The translations under genes and the position numbers were made by a program. This document shows positions 19,919-31,649 of a stretch of DNA of 64,000 nt, piece after piece. The notes under the pieces were generated by a model, which was given only the letters and a program-made list of their open reading frames with translations, had not been told where the DNA came from and did no database searches. Numbering within the stretch: position 1 is the stretch's first letter; the number at the start of each line of letters is the position of its first letter. Source of the DNA: Membranipora membranacea (lineage: Eukaryota > Bryozoa > Gymnolaemata > Cheilostomatida > Membraniporidae); NCBI GenBank assembly GCA_914767715.1, contig OU612071.1, positions 11,825,493 to 11,889,492 on the forward strand. The letters are read 5' to 3'.

Positions 19919-21789
19919 TTGACTTTGACAGTCAATGGAAATTGTCTGTGGAAAACTCTGTTCAACCGCCTGCAGCGGAGGTAAATCATGACTTAAATCG
20001 CCGAATAGAAATAAAGGAAATAACTGATGCACTACAAAAACTAAAAGGAGGTAATAAAAGCCCTGACTTTGATGGTGTCCACCCACTAATGTTAAGCTAC
20101 TCTCCTGAACCATTTGTGATTGTGCTCTTCATCCTGTTTAATGCTGTTTTGACCACTACACTCTGGCCATGGACCAAGAATAAAGTGATATTGCTGAAAA
20201 AGCCAGGAAAAGATGATTACACGACAACAAAGTCATTCAGACCAATCACCATAAGCTCATATGTGGGAAAAGTGCTGGAAAGAATCTTAGAAAATCGAAT
20301 ACGTGACTTTATAGAGGAGAAAAGTATATTGCCAAACTCACAATATGGATTTAGGAAAAATCGAAGCACCTCTACCTATCTGACAAACATGATTGCTACC
20401 ATTCAACACCAAGTGAAGACGAAGCACTCAGTTTCAGGCCTGTTCCTGGATCTGCAAAAAGCTTTCGATAGTGTATGGCACAAAGGACTTCTCTTCAGAC
20501 TTGCAGAATGTGGCTTATCTGGCAGAATTCTGGAGACTATCAGTCAATTCTTATACTCCCGAACAGTTCAAATACAAGTAAATGACCACCTTTCAGACCA
20601 AAAACCATGCCCACTAGGCCTTCCCCAAGGTAGTGTACTATCACCGTTGCTGTTCATCCTTTACACACGAGACCTTCTGGAAGAGGTTAACGGACTTAAA
20701 CTACAATTTGCGGATGATTGCTCAATAATTTCATGGGCAAAAGATGATAAAAGTCTTCAGGAAGAAATGAACAACAATGGAGGCTCCCTCTCATCATGGC
20801 TGAATAAATGGAGAATGAGTGCAAATTGCCAAAAGACAGATGTGCTTATATTCAATGGACAGATAAATCCTCCCGCAATCCAAGGCGAGATGGTGCAGCA
20901 GGCAACAAAGACAAAGGTTCTCGGAGTGATCATAGAAGGCAACATGTCATTCAAAATACAACTAGAGGAAGCCAAGAGTAAGGCTAGCAGAAAATGGAAC
21001 ATGCTCAAATCACACATAGGTGCTGGAATGAGTATGCTGGCTACAAGAAAATTACTAACCACAGTTATAATCCCAAAAGCATGTTACTGTGCACACCTGT
21101 GGGACTTAAACACGGAAATCAGCATGTACAACTATCTAAAAGAAACTCTGAGAATGTCATTTAAACCACCGACTGAAGTTGTTCACAGATTCGCTAATGT
21201 TCAACCCATGAACATAAGATATAGACATGATCGTCTATCAACGATTAAACAGCTCATGAATACCGATAATCTTGATTCACTGAAATCATGCTCTCGGAGT
21301 AAACTCTACACTACATTCTTAAGTGATATAAAAGCTCTAAAGGACAGACAAATTAACATGGATAATATAACTCTCAAGGATCTAAATAAAACATCAATAA
21401 AAAGACATTGCAATGCAACTTGGAAAAGAAGATGGGAGGTCTACATCAGAAATAACTCTCAAGGAACAGAGGGCCTGCTAGAGGAACTAGCAGGAGATAT
21501 CTCAGGAAAGGATATAGTCAGGGAGTTCTTACATATAGAGCCTCTCACAGTTGGACGAGCATTGTCTCTCGTGGCTGGTCACTGCAATCTGTTGCTGCAC
21601 AGGTACAAGCTTGGACTCACCTACAGTCCAACATGCTTATGTTTAGAGGAAGATGAGTCTCCACGGCACTTTGTAAAACACTGCACCTTGTTTAGCAACA
21701 GTAGGATGCTGTGTAACATTTTACCAAACACACCCATAAGTCTATCAAGTATTATAGACTTCATCATTCAGACAGGTAAATTTGCCTGA
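19919..21789 (+). CDS. LINE ORF2 fragment: reverse transcriptase
   Basis: The frame is open for over 620 codons. Upstream host DNA extends it by chance to 19852, without an ATG. RT blocks appear in order: the entry block SFRPITISSYVGKVLERIL, QYGFRKNRST, motif A FLDLQKAFDSVWHKG, motif B GLPQGSVLSPLLF, the catalytic FADD (20707-20718), then the thumb region. The C terminus has a cysteine-histidine knuckle (CLCLEEDESPRHFVKHC) typical of Jockey/I-group elements. No RNase H signature is seen. The apurinic endonuclease is absent. The lack of stops or frameshifts points to recent insertion. A clade within the Jockey/I group cannot be fixed by eye. Confidence 0.92.
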
Positions 21790-23008
21790 ACATTATAGCG
21801 TAAGTATTACTCTCAGTTACAGTATCACGGCGTGTACATGATACTCATTTATGCAAGTAGTTTATAGTATTCGTATAACAAAAGGTAAATCGCTTACACA
21901 TCCGTTATAGCCATTTTGCCTTTAGTCATGTATGTTTAACCATTGCTTGCTACTTTCTGATCCCCCACTCCTTAGTCCGCTAGGGAGTTGGGGATGACAT
22001 TTCATTTTAGATGGACATCTACTCCAGAGTCAGCACAAATACAAAATATTGGATCAGTCTGCTCAATGCAGACACGGCCGGGGCTTTATTGCCCGTCGGG
22101 CTGCCAGGGTAGCTTCTGCCCTTATGCCTGCCTTGGCGTCAGCCTTGGCGTGGTATCTCTGTTGACATAAACAAAACTTCAGAAGATCTCTTCAACCAGA
22201 ACACGAACATTCTCTCAGTAATTCTAAACCATATAAACCTTCGAATATTCACAATAATTATAATATTTCACACTTCATATTTATATTCGACATTTTTATC
22301 CATGAGTGGTACTCAAACTACAAACACAAAAATATTTTTCATGGACTTTCTATGGAACATTCAACCAGAATCGAACTTTACCTGTATAAAACATCACAAC
22401 TAGAATATAAGCTAATATTAGAACTTCTAGTCATCTCACTCTCACATGCACCAAACTCTCTTAATACTCAACTATTCTACTCATTATACGGCATGTAAAT
22501 GTGCCGAAATATGACCACGACATCAGGTGCTATGGGCTTTATTCCCACCAAAAAAAAGGTTGGGTACCCCTATGTCCTAGTCTAAAATGGCGAGGGGCTA
22601 AGCACGTGGGCAATCAATTGTTAAAAAATAACGAAGCCAGCCTTTTCATATTTTCATATAGCCCTGTCATTCCAAAAAAAAAAAAAAAAAAAAAAAAAGT
22701 TATATATTATATAAATATATATTTACAAATATATATAATCAGTTGAGCCGTATCTGCCAGATAATCGAACAAACCACCTCAGGTGCTCCACCCATCATCT
22801 CGTCATCTCACACCACCAGCATAATAACACATTAGAATTCTCACATATATTTCAAAATAGCCTAGAAGAACATTTTATTATATATTTTTTGTTATTGAAT
22901 ATCACATTCTATGTACACATTTGCCTTCAAAATAGGCCTTTTTTAGTTCCTTCGTGTAATTTTGAGGTTCAATATTACATGAAATAAAAGATTTAACTAA
23001 CTAACTAA
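19919..23008 (+). mobile_element. 5'-truncated LINE (non-LTR retrotransposon) with target duplication
   Basis: The element is bounded by exact 10-bp copies of CATAAAGACT at 19909-19918 and 23009-23018. The same unbroken sequence (TTATCATAAAGACTGAAATT) exists in unit 1 at about 17320, which proves the insertion. It ends in AACTAACTAACTAAC, a short-repeat tail. The endonuclease half is missing, as expected from incomplete reverse transcription. The 3' untranslated part (21790-23008) holds an internal poly(A) of about 25 at 22676. Confidence 0.92.
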
Positions 23009-23619
23009 CATAAAGACTGAAATTGTCAGACAGTTAGTTTGGTTGCAAGCGTGTAGGCCTACAACACGGTGTAATTAATATAAACAGAAGCCTGGTTTAT
23101 GTTAGTCCAAGTAATCAGACTGCTCCAATACGTGTTAGGAGTATTACATTATCAACCATTCCCATGGGGTTGATGAATTCATTCAACCAAGAAGAACAAA
23201 TCTGTGTGCTACGTTGCCATCACACTGCTATAAACTAGATCAAGCATGATCTGACTGGCCTGCATTTAGAGTTTTGAGCCACAGCTCACCAGTATAGATG
23301 GGAAAGATCGGAATTCGGGTTGGATCATACTTGATATAGCCTTAAACCGTTCCTTAGTTTCACCAAGGAGTTAGTGTGTCCAACTCCTTTGTTTCACCGA
23401 CTGCATAATTATTTCAAGAACTTCTGTGGGTATTTGTCACTCCCTAAGAACAGGGACACATATTTGCAGATGAATTATGAACTTATTGTAGAAATACTTG
23501 GATCCTTCTTGTAACCCGAGCTTAGTATACTCATAACCTCAATGTTTCTTCGTCGATGTCATTGCGTATTCAGTTTGCACAAATCTTAACCTTTCCTTTA
23601 TGTAGGCTTGTTACCCGGT

Positions 23620-24671
23620 TAGTGATGGCAACGAGACGGGACAATTACTGGTCTTGCGAGACTTGTCTCCTCGGGACAGTATCTCGTCTCGTCGAGACAG
23701 ACAACTCTTACTACAGGTCGAGACCACTGGCATTGTAAATGGTAGTAGCTGGTCAAAACACTGCCTTCACCTAGACTCGAACCAGTGACCTAGTGATCAG
23801 CAGTCCATGCTCTTACCCACTACACCACGGTTATTATATGATGTCACAAGTAATTCTGACTCTGATATAATGGAATGATAGTTATTAGTCATGCTTTTGC
23901 TGCAAATATTTAACGGAAATGTTATCTGATTGGCTGTCAGATTTGATTGATTGGCTGTCTGTTTTGATTGATAAGTCAAGGCCATATCTATGTAAACAAC
24001 TTCTGTTAAAAAGATGGAATGGATGATCAATGTGGAGCTTTCTCATTGATTTGGACCTGGGGCAAGAGGGAGAAGGGATACAATGACTAATGGGGTATCA
24101 AATTGTATAAATATGAGGAGATAGTTGAGCCTAAGCATATCCAGAAGCTGAATCACTGGACTGGTTGGTATAATAAACAAGAAGAAACAGCTTCTCCTTG
24201 GTTTAACTATTTTATTTAGTTATCACTATAGATAGGCCTATGTTTTAGATTGACTGAGGAGGATTACAGTAGGATTACACCCATAAATCATGAGTATGAA
24301 TTTGGGCAATGACAATCATGTGTGGCAGGCTGATACTCATACAAAATTTAATTTGCAAGAATTAGTGGAAATCTGCACAAGCGTGTGGCTTTCTATAACT
24401 CAATAAATACTTGACAGAATTTGATGAAACTTGGTTTCAACATAGATCCTTATTGCTATAGATCATAAGTTACAACTTGAATCAAATGTACTATAATCTG
24501 ATTGCACTAGTGATAGTGAATGAATATCCACCATTCTTTTAAATTGTGATATCTGAAGAATGTTTTATCGGCATCGCTATATGTCTCGGTCTCGTCCCGG
24601 TCTCGTCCCGAATTTTCTTGCTGTCTCGGTCTCGTCCCGTCTCGCCAAAATCTGACAATTTGCCATCACTA
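23620..24671. mobile_element. Non-autonomous hAT-type element
   Basis: The termini TAGTGATGGCAA and TTGCCATCACTA are perfect inverses and fit hAT ends. They are flanked by exact 8-bp duplications TACCCGGT (23612-23619, 24672-24679), the hAT signature. Sub-terminal repeats of CTCGTCCCG / CGGGACGAG type lie at both sides (GAGACGGGACA, GTCTCGTCCCG). It contains a minus-strand tRNA-like module at 23746-23829. No transposase frame is present in 1052 bp. Confidence 0.9.
23746..23829 (-). other. tRNA-like SINE head inside the hAT-type element
   Basis: On the minus strand GTGGTGTAGTGGGTAAGAGC (A-box-like) precedes TCACTGGTTCGAGTCTAGGT (B box GGTTCGAGTC). It closely resembles the SINE inserted in copy B at 35389-35615, with shared GTGGACTGCTG-type centre and GGTTCGAGTC core, so this is probably a SINE inserted into the element. 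Confidence 0.65.
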
Positions 24672-24904
24672 TACCCGGTAACTGTAAATTGCTGAACAGG
24701 CTGAACAGACTGAACAGCTGAACAGAATTTCTCAGACTAGAATTATTTTTTGTGTTATTTTCTGTGGCTAGCTATAACTTCTCGAACACATTCCTCCTAG
24801 CCAAATGATTTAGTGAGAATAATGAGTCACTAAGTTCCTGCTGGCTAACAGTAAAGTAAAAATAAGCAAACCCTACAATACTACAATATAACATAAACAA
24901 ACTT

Positions 24905-25020
24905 ATCCCAGAGGAGCTGATTCTGACATGGATCATTCAATAATAGTGTTTTAGGCCGCTTTACTTAGCTTTCTAGGGGAGGCAGTGCTTCCCTGCCTCC
25001 TCCAGAACTACGGGCCTGTA
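24905..25020 (-). repeat. Palindrome-bearing repeat, inverted copy
   Basis: CCAGAGGAGCTGATTCTGAC, TTAGCTTTCTAGGGGAGGCA and CCTGCCTCC...AGAACT are the reverse complement of the repeat at 1570-1695, with several changes. It lies inside the outer element 23607-25213. Confidence 0.55.
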
Positions 25021-25639
25021 ATACCCAAAAACCTACTGTGGATAAAATAATAGAAAGAAACAAAGACAATTGCAAACTTAAAATAAGTATCCAGCAGAAT
25101 ATAAGGAGTTGTCCAGGCTTGTGCATAAATAGTAGTCTGAGAAATTCTGTTCAGCTGTTCAGCTGTTCAGCATGTTCAGCCTGTTCAGCAATTTACAGTT
25201 ACCCCTTGTTACCAAATATTAAAACGATAATCACACACATCGTGTAGTACAGTGAACAAAGCCTCGCACACTAGGGATGTCGACCACCGCTTGTATTCCT
25301 CGAGCTACAGGCATTTGGTGATACTCAATAGAGAGAGTAACTACCCAGAGATGTAGGGATTCAGCATTTTGAACTCACGGTTCAATTCAAATAGGATGCT
25401 TTGGATTCAATTCAAATTGAATTTTATCAAACTCGGCGATGCACTAGATTCAATTCAAGATTATTATTACATCCCTGGACCCACCACATAAGTCATCGAG
25501 TATCAGAGCTGATTTCATCACAGCCAATCATTGCATTTCCATGTTAGTTTTGAGGTTGATCTGAGGCTAATTAAGAGGATCTTCGAGCTATGGGAATGCC
25601 TCCGAGCTGAGCTTAAAGGTTCAGCTAGCCCTTTACTGC

Positions 25640-25815
25640 TCGCACTACAGTGAGCTGGCTTGGCTGAGCGGTTAGCATTGGAGACTCTAATGCGGGAGGC
25701 CGGGTGCGAAAAAAGACAAATAAAAATTGTCCATAGTCCCACACCTGAAACTATGGACAATTTTTTATTTGTCTTTTTTTTATCGCGAATAAAAAAACTA
25801 ATTAACTAACTAGAT
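25640..25815 (+). mobile_element. SINE-like element with a long hairpin
   Basis: A tRNA-like head (TGGCTTGGCTGAGCGGTTAG) is followed by an inverted repeat with arms of about 29 bp (25709-25737 and 25750-25779, core ACAATTTTT / AAAAATTGT) and a 12-nt loop. The 3' end is AATAAAAAAACTAATTAACT, the same TAAC-type tail as the LINE and the SINE at 27004. The B box is weak. Confidence 0.6.
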
Positions 25816-26589
25816 TATACTGAGAAAATGAGTTAAAATACAGCAAACTGTGATACGAAAATACAGCAGTCTTTTATCCAATAGATCTGTTGGCTTTAAG
25901 TTTTGGCTTCAAAAAGCACGATGTGCTTTGGGCCCCCAGTGTTTTTATATAGGCCACTCCAGGCTAAAACACGTCAACTGTAGATAAGTTATTTTCTATG
26001 ATATCAAAATATTACTTCGTCAAAAAACGAGTTCTTGTCAAAGGAAACAAAAATTAATTCAGTACCATAAACAAGGGACGTAAACATGGTTCGCTTACGA
26101 AAAGAGAGGGAAACGACAATGGTTGTTTTTCAAGTTAGCTACCAAAACATTCAAAATCCGGTGAAGAAGAATTGTCTGAGCTTCACTGTCTCTACATATT
26201 TCGCACCCTATCCCGTCCTTGACGAGGTCATCTGATTTATATGTTACACACTCATAGACCATAAATTGAATATTCATTAATTTTTGTGGACCTCATTGTG
26301 GCTCAACAGAGTTGTCTACACTTCACACATGAAACCAGATGATAGATCATGCTGTTATCAGGTAACACTAAAGCAGACAATCTGAACAAAGCAAGGGCTT
26401 TATACACCACCCCTTGAAGAAAAAGTCATTTTCACTCACAGAGGCTATGTCTGTGTAAAATCAATGAGCTTTGTTTGAAAAGAATCTCACCTGACATTTC
26501 TATACCAGGGCCTTTCAATCCTTAACTCCTTATTCACTATCATCTCTGAATGTGCAGTCAAGGGGTACTTCTTCTTTATACAGTCTAAC

Positions 26590-26815
26590 CACTCATAGGT
26601 TGATGTAAGACCAAAGAGGAGTTAGTTATACCAAGGACTAAGAGTTGGAGACTCCTAGGTTGATGTTTGACCAAAGACTAGAGGAGTTAGCTATACCAAG
26701 GAGTTGGAGACTCCTAGGTCGATGTTAGACTAACAGAGGTCAGGAGCTAGTTATACCAAGGAGTTAGAGACTCTAGTCTAACTCCAGTCCTTGGTTATTA
26801 TACATACACACTTCC
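26590..26815. repeat. Tandem repeat of about 60 bp with CCAAGGAGTTAGAGACTCC motif
   Basis: Four imperfect units share GGTTGATGT, GACCAAAGA, GAGGAGTTAG and ATACCAAGGA. The last ends in an inverted motif (GTCTAACTCCAGTCCTTGG). Related single motifs occur at 23369, 30008 and 58071. Confidence 0.65.
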
Positions 26816-26833
26816 TTGGTCGAACTGTTTTAT

Positions 26834-26836
<3 letters not shown>

Positions 26837-26882
<46 letters not shown>
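26837..26882. repeat. AT microsatellite with GT tail
   Basis: About 19 AT units are followed by four GT units. It lies between the tandem repeat and the start of duplication copy B. Confidence 0.9.
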
Positions 26883-27003
26883 CACTCATCGGATTGGCTT
26901 AACTAAATAATGAAAGTTCACCTTCACAAACTATACACTGTGTCTGTGACTATAATTGATAGAATGTTTATAAATAATAATGTAATTTAATATGTGAGTT
27001 AGA

Positions 27004-27193
27004 GATCGGGATAAGCTCAGTTGGTAGAACCCCGGACTCTTGATTGCAAGGTAGTGGGTTCGATCCTCAGTGGTGCTCGGTGCAACCTCCTGATTAACAA
27101 TTTGTGTTTGCGACTTGAAACCAGAAACAGGAAAACCAAAGACTAGTGCAGCTTGATAAAGTATATACCAAAATAAATAACTAACTAACTAGG
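27004..27193 (+). mobile_element. tRNA-derived SINE at the start of copy B
   Basis: The head reads GATAAGCTCAGTTGGTAGAA (A box) and GTGGGTTCGATCCTCAG (B box) at tRNA spacing. The body GTTTGCGACTTGAAACCAGA leads to the tail AATAAATAACTAACTAACTA. The body and tail, not the head, are shared with copy A (139-245). The tail repeat matches the LINE 3' end, suggesting the LINE machinery mobilises it. Confidence 0.75.
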
Positions 27194-27569
27194 CACTTAA
27201 ACATGCATAGTATGCATACAATCCTACAGCAATAATACTAGCCTGTCTTGACAAGCTAAATAGCCTACCTTAATACCTGCTGGCATTACATTGGCAGCAG
27301 CATTAGTCGGATCTTTTTGACCAATCAATGAGGCATAGCACACCTATTTACGGGTCCCACTCATATCTTTTCGTTGTGATACATTGAATAGAGTAGGCCC
27401 CTATTTCTTTTCATTCAACTAACGAATTGTTCACTTTTAATCAAAATTGCATTTTGTTATCCAGTGGTTTTATTCACTTTTCATTTTCAATGCCAACTTA
27501 GCAGTCCCAACCATACATCCAATAATCCAATCAATCTCCAGTTAACCTTGTACATAGTAAGTAGTAGGA

Positions 27570-27800
27570 GGTGGCTCAGTCGATTAGAGCGCCGTTCCTT
27601 TATTTAGCATGCATATGTTGACGGTTGTGGGTTCGAATCCCACTAAGTCCATCGGCTATTGGGGTTCTGTTGGCCCCCAGGTGTGCTCCGACCTGCCTGG
27701 TAACAGAGAGCAATCTGGGGCAGATATTGCGGCCTCGCCAATAAGGCAACCACAATTTTGCCGTGCATGCTTTGGGATGTGGCTTGTGATGAGACATCTT
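27570..27800 (+). mobile_element. tRNA-derived SINE-like element (copy B)
   Basis: This is the copy B counterpart of 811-1045 with the same D-arm and T-arm sequences and enlarged anticodon loop. It shows only scattered base changes, so it was present before the duplication. Confidence 0.55.
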
Positions 27801-28314
27801 TTTTTTAATCAAAGAGTCAGCTTCCAGTTCCCCTGAGGTTTTATGGCATTTATTACTGCGGTATAATCATAATAAGATCAGGCTTTGTAAAAGCTACATA
27901 GAGTTCTTTTTGGAAGTGGTTAGCACTGGGCCTAGATAGGAAGCCTTTAAATTAGAATGAGGGATGCTTTACGAATGAAAAATATCACTATCACATTGCT
28001 CAAAATTACCATTCACTTGGTCTTGGGGCTCCCAAATCGCTCACTCAGAATGTATATAGTTTCATCAATGAGTGAGCAATTTCTAAGGTAGCGTTCATTG
28101 AGTGAGCGACACAGATTGCGTTTTTGGCTGTTTTTAGTATATTTATGTGTATATGACCATTGTTTGTATGATGGAATATTTATGCTAATTTTGTTTCAAT
28201 TTTCACGATTATCAGCTTTGAGAAGACCCTGAGTAGATCTGTAGACATATGTGTCCAGAGAGGAGGAGTAATGATCCATCACTGCCCAGGATCAAGAAAA
28301 AATGTGATAAACCT

Positions 28315-28440
28315 CTGGCCCGAAGTTCTAGGGGAGGCAGGGAGGCACGGAGGCACTGCCTGCCTCCCCTAGAAAGCTAAATACAGTGGCCTCACAACAC
28401 TATAATTGAATAAACCGTGTCCGAATCAGCTTCTCTGGAA
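28315..28440. repeat. Palindrome-bearing repeat (copy B)
   Basis: Counterpart of 1570-1695, with the palindrome arms slightly longer (an extra GGAGGCAC stretch). It changes little otherwise. Confidence 0.6.
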
Positions 28441-29001
28441 TTTCCATTTACTCATTAATGCTTTAATTCTCTCGGGTTTCCTCCCCTATCATTTTTTTCT
28501 AAACTACTACATTCATATAAAACCCTGGATGACTGACAGCCTCATACCAAACAGACATCTGGAGTCTAGGCTAAGAACAAGTTCGTTCCCTCTGTGGTGG
28601 CATAGGGTTATCGCCAAAGTCGATCATCTGGCACGGCGCCTCCATATCCGAATTTTGGGCTATCCCTTCGCCACCATAGAGGAAACAAACAAAACAAACT
28701 GGTGACTATCTAACAGGGAAATTTCCCTTGATTCCATTATCGATTTTACGCATTAGAACACTCAGCTGGTATCACCGAACACCTGTCCACCTTTCCAGAC
28801 ATGCCTTTCAGCCCAAGCACCTGTTTATATTCGTTTCAGACACTTCAACAGGTCACAATCATAGGACTGATCTAGAAAGGCATCATTAAAATTCAAAAAT
28901 GGTGAAATGAGTACTGCATAGGCACCCATGTGTGTGAATATTTGCATTCTCCGTATCTGTAGTTTCCAAAGTAACATATCCTTTATTTTATTTCAATGCA
29001 G

Positions 29002-29107
29002 TAAGATATCGAAGCATGTGGAAGTGATGCAAGGATGGCATATGGCAATGTCAGAAGGCTTTGCAAGAAGAAGTTATAGAGCTGTGCAGTTGGCGGCAAG
29101 AAAGTAA
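29002..29107 (+). CDS. Possible terminal exon of an unidentified gene
   Basis: After a good acceptor (TATTTCAATGCAG) one frame is open for 34 codons, with a peptide including SKHVEVMQGWHMAMSEGFAR, and closes at TAA. The first 20 bases survive in copy A at 2317, after which copy A has lost about 300 bp. No upstream exon could be paired with it, and a donor-like GTGAGT follows the stop. It may be a fossil or a chance frame. Confidence 0.25.
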
Positions 29108-30944
29108 CATTGGCGGTGAGTACAGTTACCATCTGTTACGGTTACAATATGAGTTTGTAGTACAACTCACTACATAATCATGCACCACTGGCGTTGAATG
29201 TTTAATGTCTTAACACATCTCACATCACATTAATAATTGCTCTTACCACTTATGATTTGCATAAGTGCATATTGTTGAATTTAAACGATTTTTAGGAACC
29301 CTTTCATTAGATAACCTTCCTCATCAAAACCTAGAGCACGTTTGATCCATTCTTCCCTCATTGGAATTCCCCCCCCCATACTGACACACCGGTAGAGGGG
29401 GGCAATTCCAATGAGGGAAAAAACGATCAAACTTGATCTAATCAAAACCAGGGCTCCAGTAGGGCCTATTGGCTCTTTCTCAAATTTACACTGTTATAGG
29501 CTATAGTAGCACTTTAGGGGTTGTGATATTTGCTGAGGTAAAAAAAATGCCGAATCAAAGCCAATTATCGTATTATTCAGAGATCGCCCCCCCCCCAAAT
29601 TCAGGGCACAATGATATGAAATTTGAGCATTACATACATATCTATATCTTATTGAGCGATAAAGAGGGGACAAAGTTAGTAATTGAGAAAAATTCAAAAA
29701 GAATTTAAATTTAGTGAAGCTTATGGTTTCAACTGTGGCTATCAGCTATTTAAAAGTTTGCCAGGGTGATCTCAATTAGACTAAAAGGTTTGATATGATA
29801 TACCAAATAGTTTGTGATGTCAAAATTAATCGGCTGAATCAGTTAGACCCCGTTGGGGGGTGACCCCCCCCCCCCCTTTCGCTTTTTACCACCACTGAGA
29901 CTGTGAGTGTTATCATAAGAGATTTTTTTATTCGATTGTGATGAACAAATTTAGTAGAGTGTTTGTTGCATGACCACAAAATTGATGTTAGTTTTCAATG
30001 CTACACTACACCACACCAAGGAGTTAGAGGCTCCTTGATCACATTGACATCGAGACTTCACTATTAACATGTGTATCTCTGATCGTGAGAGTCATCTTAG
30101 ACAGAGTACCTAACATGTTCCCGCCCCTAATTACTGAATTTTACAGCGGGGCGTCACACCAAGTTCCTATCAATGAGAGATAAACAGGCACAATAATATA
30201 TCACATCTTCCGTGTGATGGTTCACCACTGCTATATATCTGGTACATATCTGACCCTGAACAAGCGCATGGCTATTGATGTATGGTTGCTGGACCACATT
30301 TCTCATTTTTGATTGGTCCACAAGTTCAGAATCTAGAAAAGCTCTGTTGCCTGAGTTTTTGAAGGGTGATACTGGGACGTCAATCAATGCGTAACGTAAA
30401 AGCTCCCAGACTTTTAGCTTCATTTAGATCCTGACGCAAAGCTTTATACTGATGGCATATCTCCACAAATAGCCAGGCTATGTATTTTACTACTGATGCA
30501 TAAATTCATATCAATGTGGTACGTTGTTTACATTACACTCTACAGTGTCTGCCACTGATACCCAAACGTAAACAGAAAGGCTAGTCTCATCCATGCTTTG
30601 GATTTTGCACATTGCCCTGTGATAATATAAAGACATTTAAAGTCCATGAATATTATCATGAATGTTCCTACAGATGAATTCTGCCCTGTTTTTGACAAAA
30701 CAGACATTGGGCTGCCCCTGAAGAGGGACGCAAATTGCCCGATATCCTCATACTGAGAGTGTGATACATCCTAGAAAACTAAAATGCATCCTAGAGGTGA
30801 GGCCATAGAGGACCTCCTAATCGTGAGTGTGCAGCGAGCTGCCAAAAACTGAAGTGGCACTAATCAGCCATTGGCAGTGACACTTTGATCTTAGCCAATA
30901 GGCCGAGGACAAGTGATGAATTCTGCTACTTTCTAAATATATTA

Positions 30945-31075
30945 GTTTGTTATCCGCTCTTTGACCATGTGAGGATAACTCTAAGGCCAGAAAACATAGA
31001 AATATGACTCTAGATGGTTTGGTGTTATCAACAGCTTACACTAGCGAGGACATCTTTCAGGAATGTGAAACAGAT
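30945..31075 (+). repeat. Repeat present inverted in copy A
   Basis: Reverse complement of 3275-3415, beginning GTTATCCGCTCTTTGACCAT. It lies in the 3.2-kb stretch private to copy B. Confidence 0.55.
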
Positions 31076-31404
31076 TTTGCGACATATCTGCTCAGAAAAA
31101 AAACTTTAATTAAAACATGATGAGATCTGAAGTCATTCATTTTACCCCCTATAATTTTATCGCTTAGAATAATGTTACCCCTTATAGACGACTATGATGA
31201 AGGGCTGTCTCAACTCAATATTGAAGAACTTAGCGTGATTATGTTGACAGTGATTTGATTCAGCTGTCTCAGCATGTTGGTAGGACAGCATTTTAATGAT
31301 AACCTAATGTTTATAAATTCATTTAATTCTATTTCTTCTTTTTCACACGGCCTTAATTGTCAAGATACATACATATTGTTTTACTTTGTGTCTTGTCTTT
31401 TCAG

Positions 31405-31502
31405 GAGGACATCTTTACGGAGAAAGTACATGGATGGACCGAATAGTTGATGGCATACAGGAGGGCTCAGAGGATCAGTTCTGGTTCAATAACCTGCCAA
31501 AG
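31405..31502 (+). CDS. Isolated exon of an unidentified gene
   Basis: A 98-nt segment lies between a strong acceptor (TGTCTTTTCAG|GA) and a strong donor (AAG|GTAAGC). One frame is open (phase 1 in, phase 0 out) and codes GHLYGESTWMDRIVDGI, then a run with EGSEDQFWFNNLPK. Composition and splice sites look real, but no flanking exon in the window joins it. It has no counterpart in copy A. It may belong to a gene fragment brought in with the copy B-specific DNA. Confidence 0.45.
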
Positions 31503-31649
31503 GTAAGCATAAATATGCCACTTATTGAATTCTTAGATAGCACAGGGAGTATTGATATAGGGCAATGATCAGATGGATCTTTGATATCTCCACCCTTATG
31601 AATAGGAATTACTTTAGCGGTGTTCCACTGAGAAAGAAATGCACACTCT

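Larger units (their letters stand above)
23607..25213. mobile_element. Inverted-repeat element interrupted by an hAT-type element
   Basis: The left end CGGTAACTGTAAATTGC continues with CTGAACA repeats; the right end is its inverse, closing CAATTTACAGTTACCC. Flanks are CTTGTTACC at 23607-23615 and 25205-25213, a 9-bp (at least 8-bp) target duplication, in the range of Mutator-type or hAT elements. The inner element at 23620-24671 entered four bases from the left end. Without it the outer element is about 530 bp. It carries, inverted, a member of the palindrome repeat seen at 1570. No transposase is seen. Confidence 0.8.

Noticed and set aside
21988-22746. Additional ORFs in the LINE 3' region
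   Set aside because: They are short, cross the internal poly(A) and show no LINE domain.
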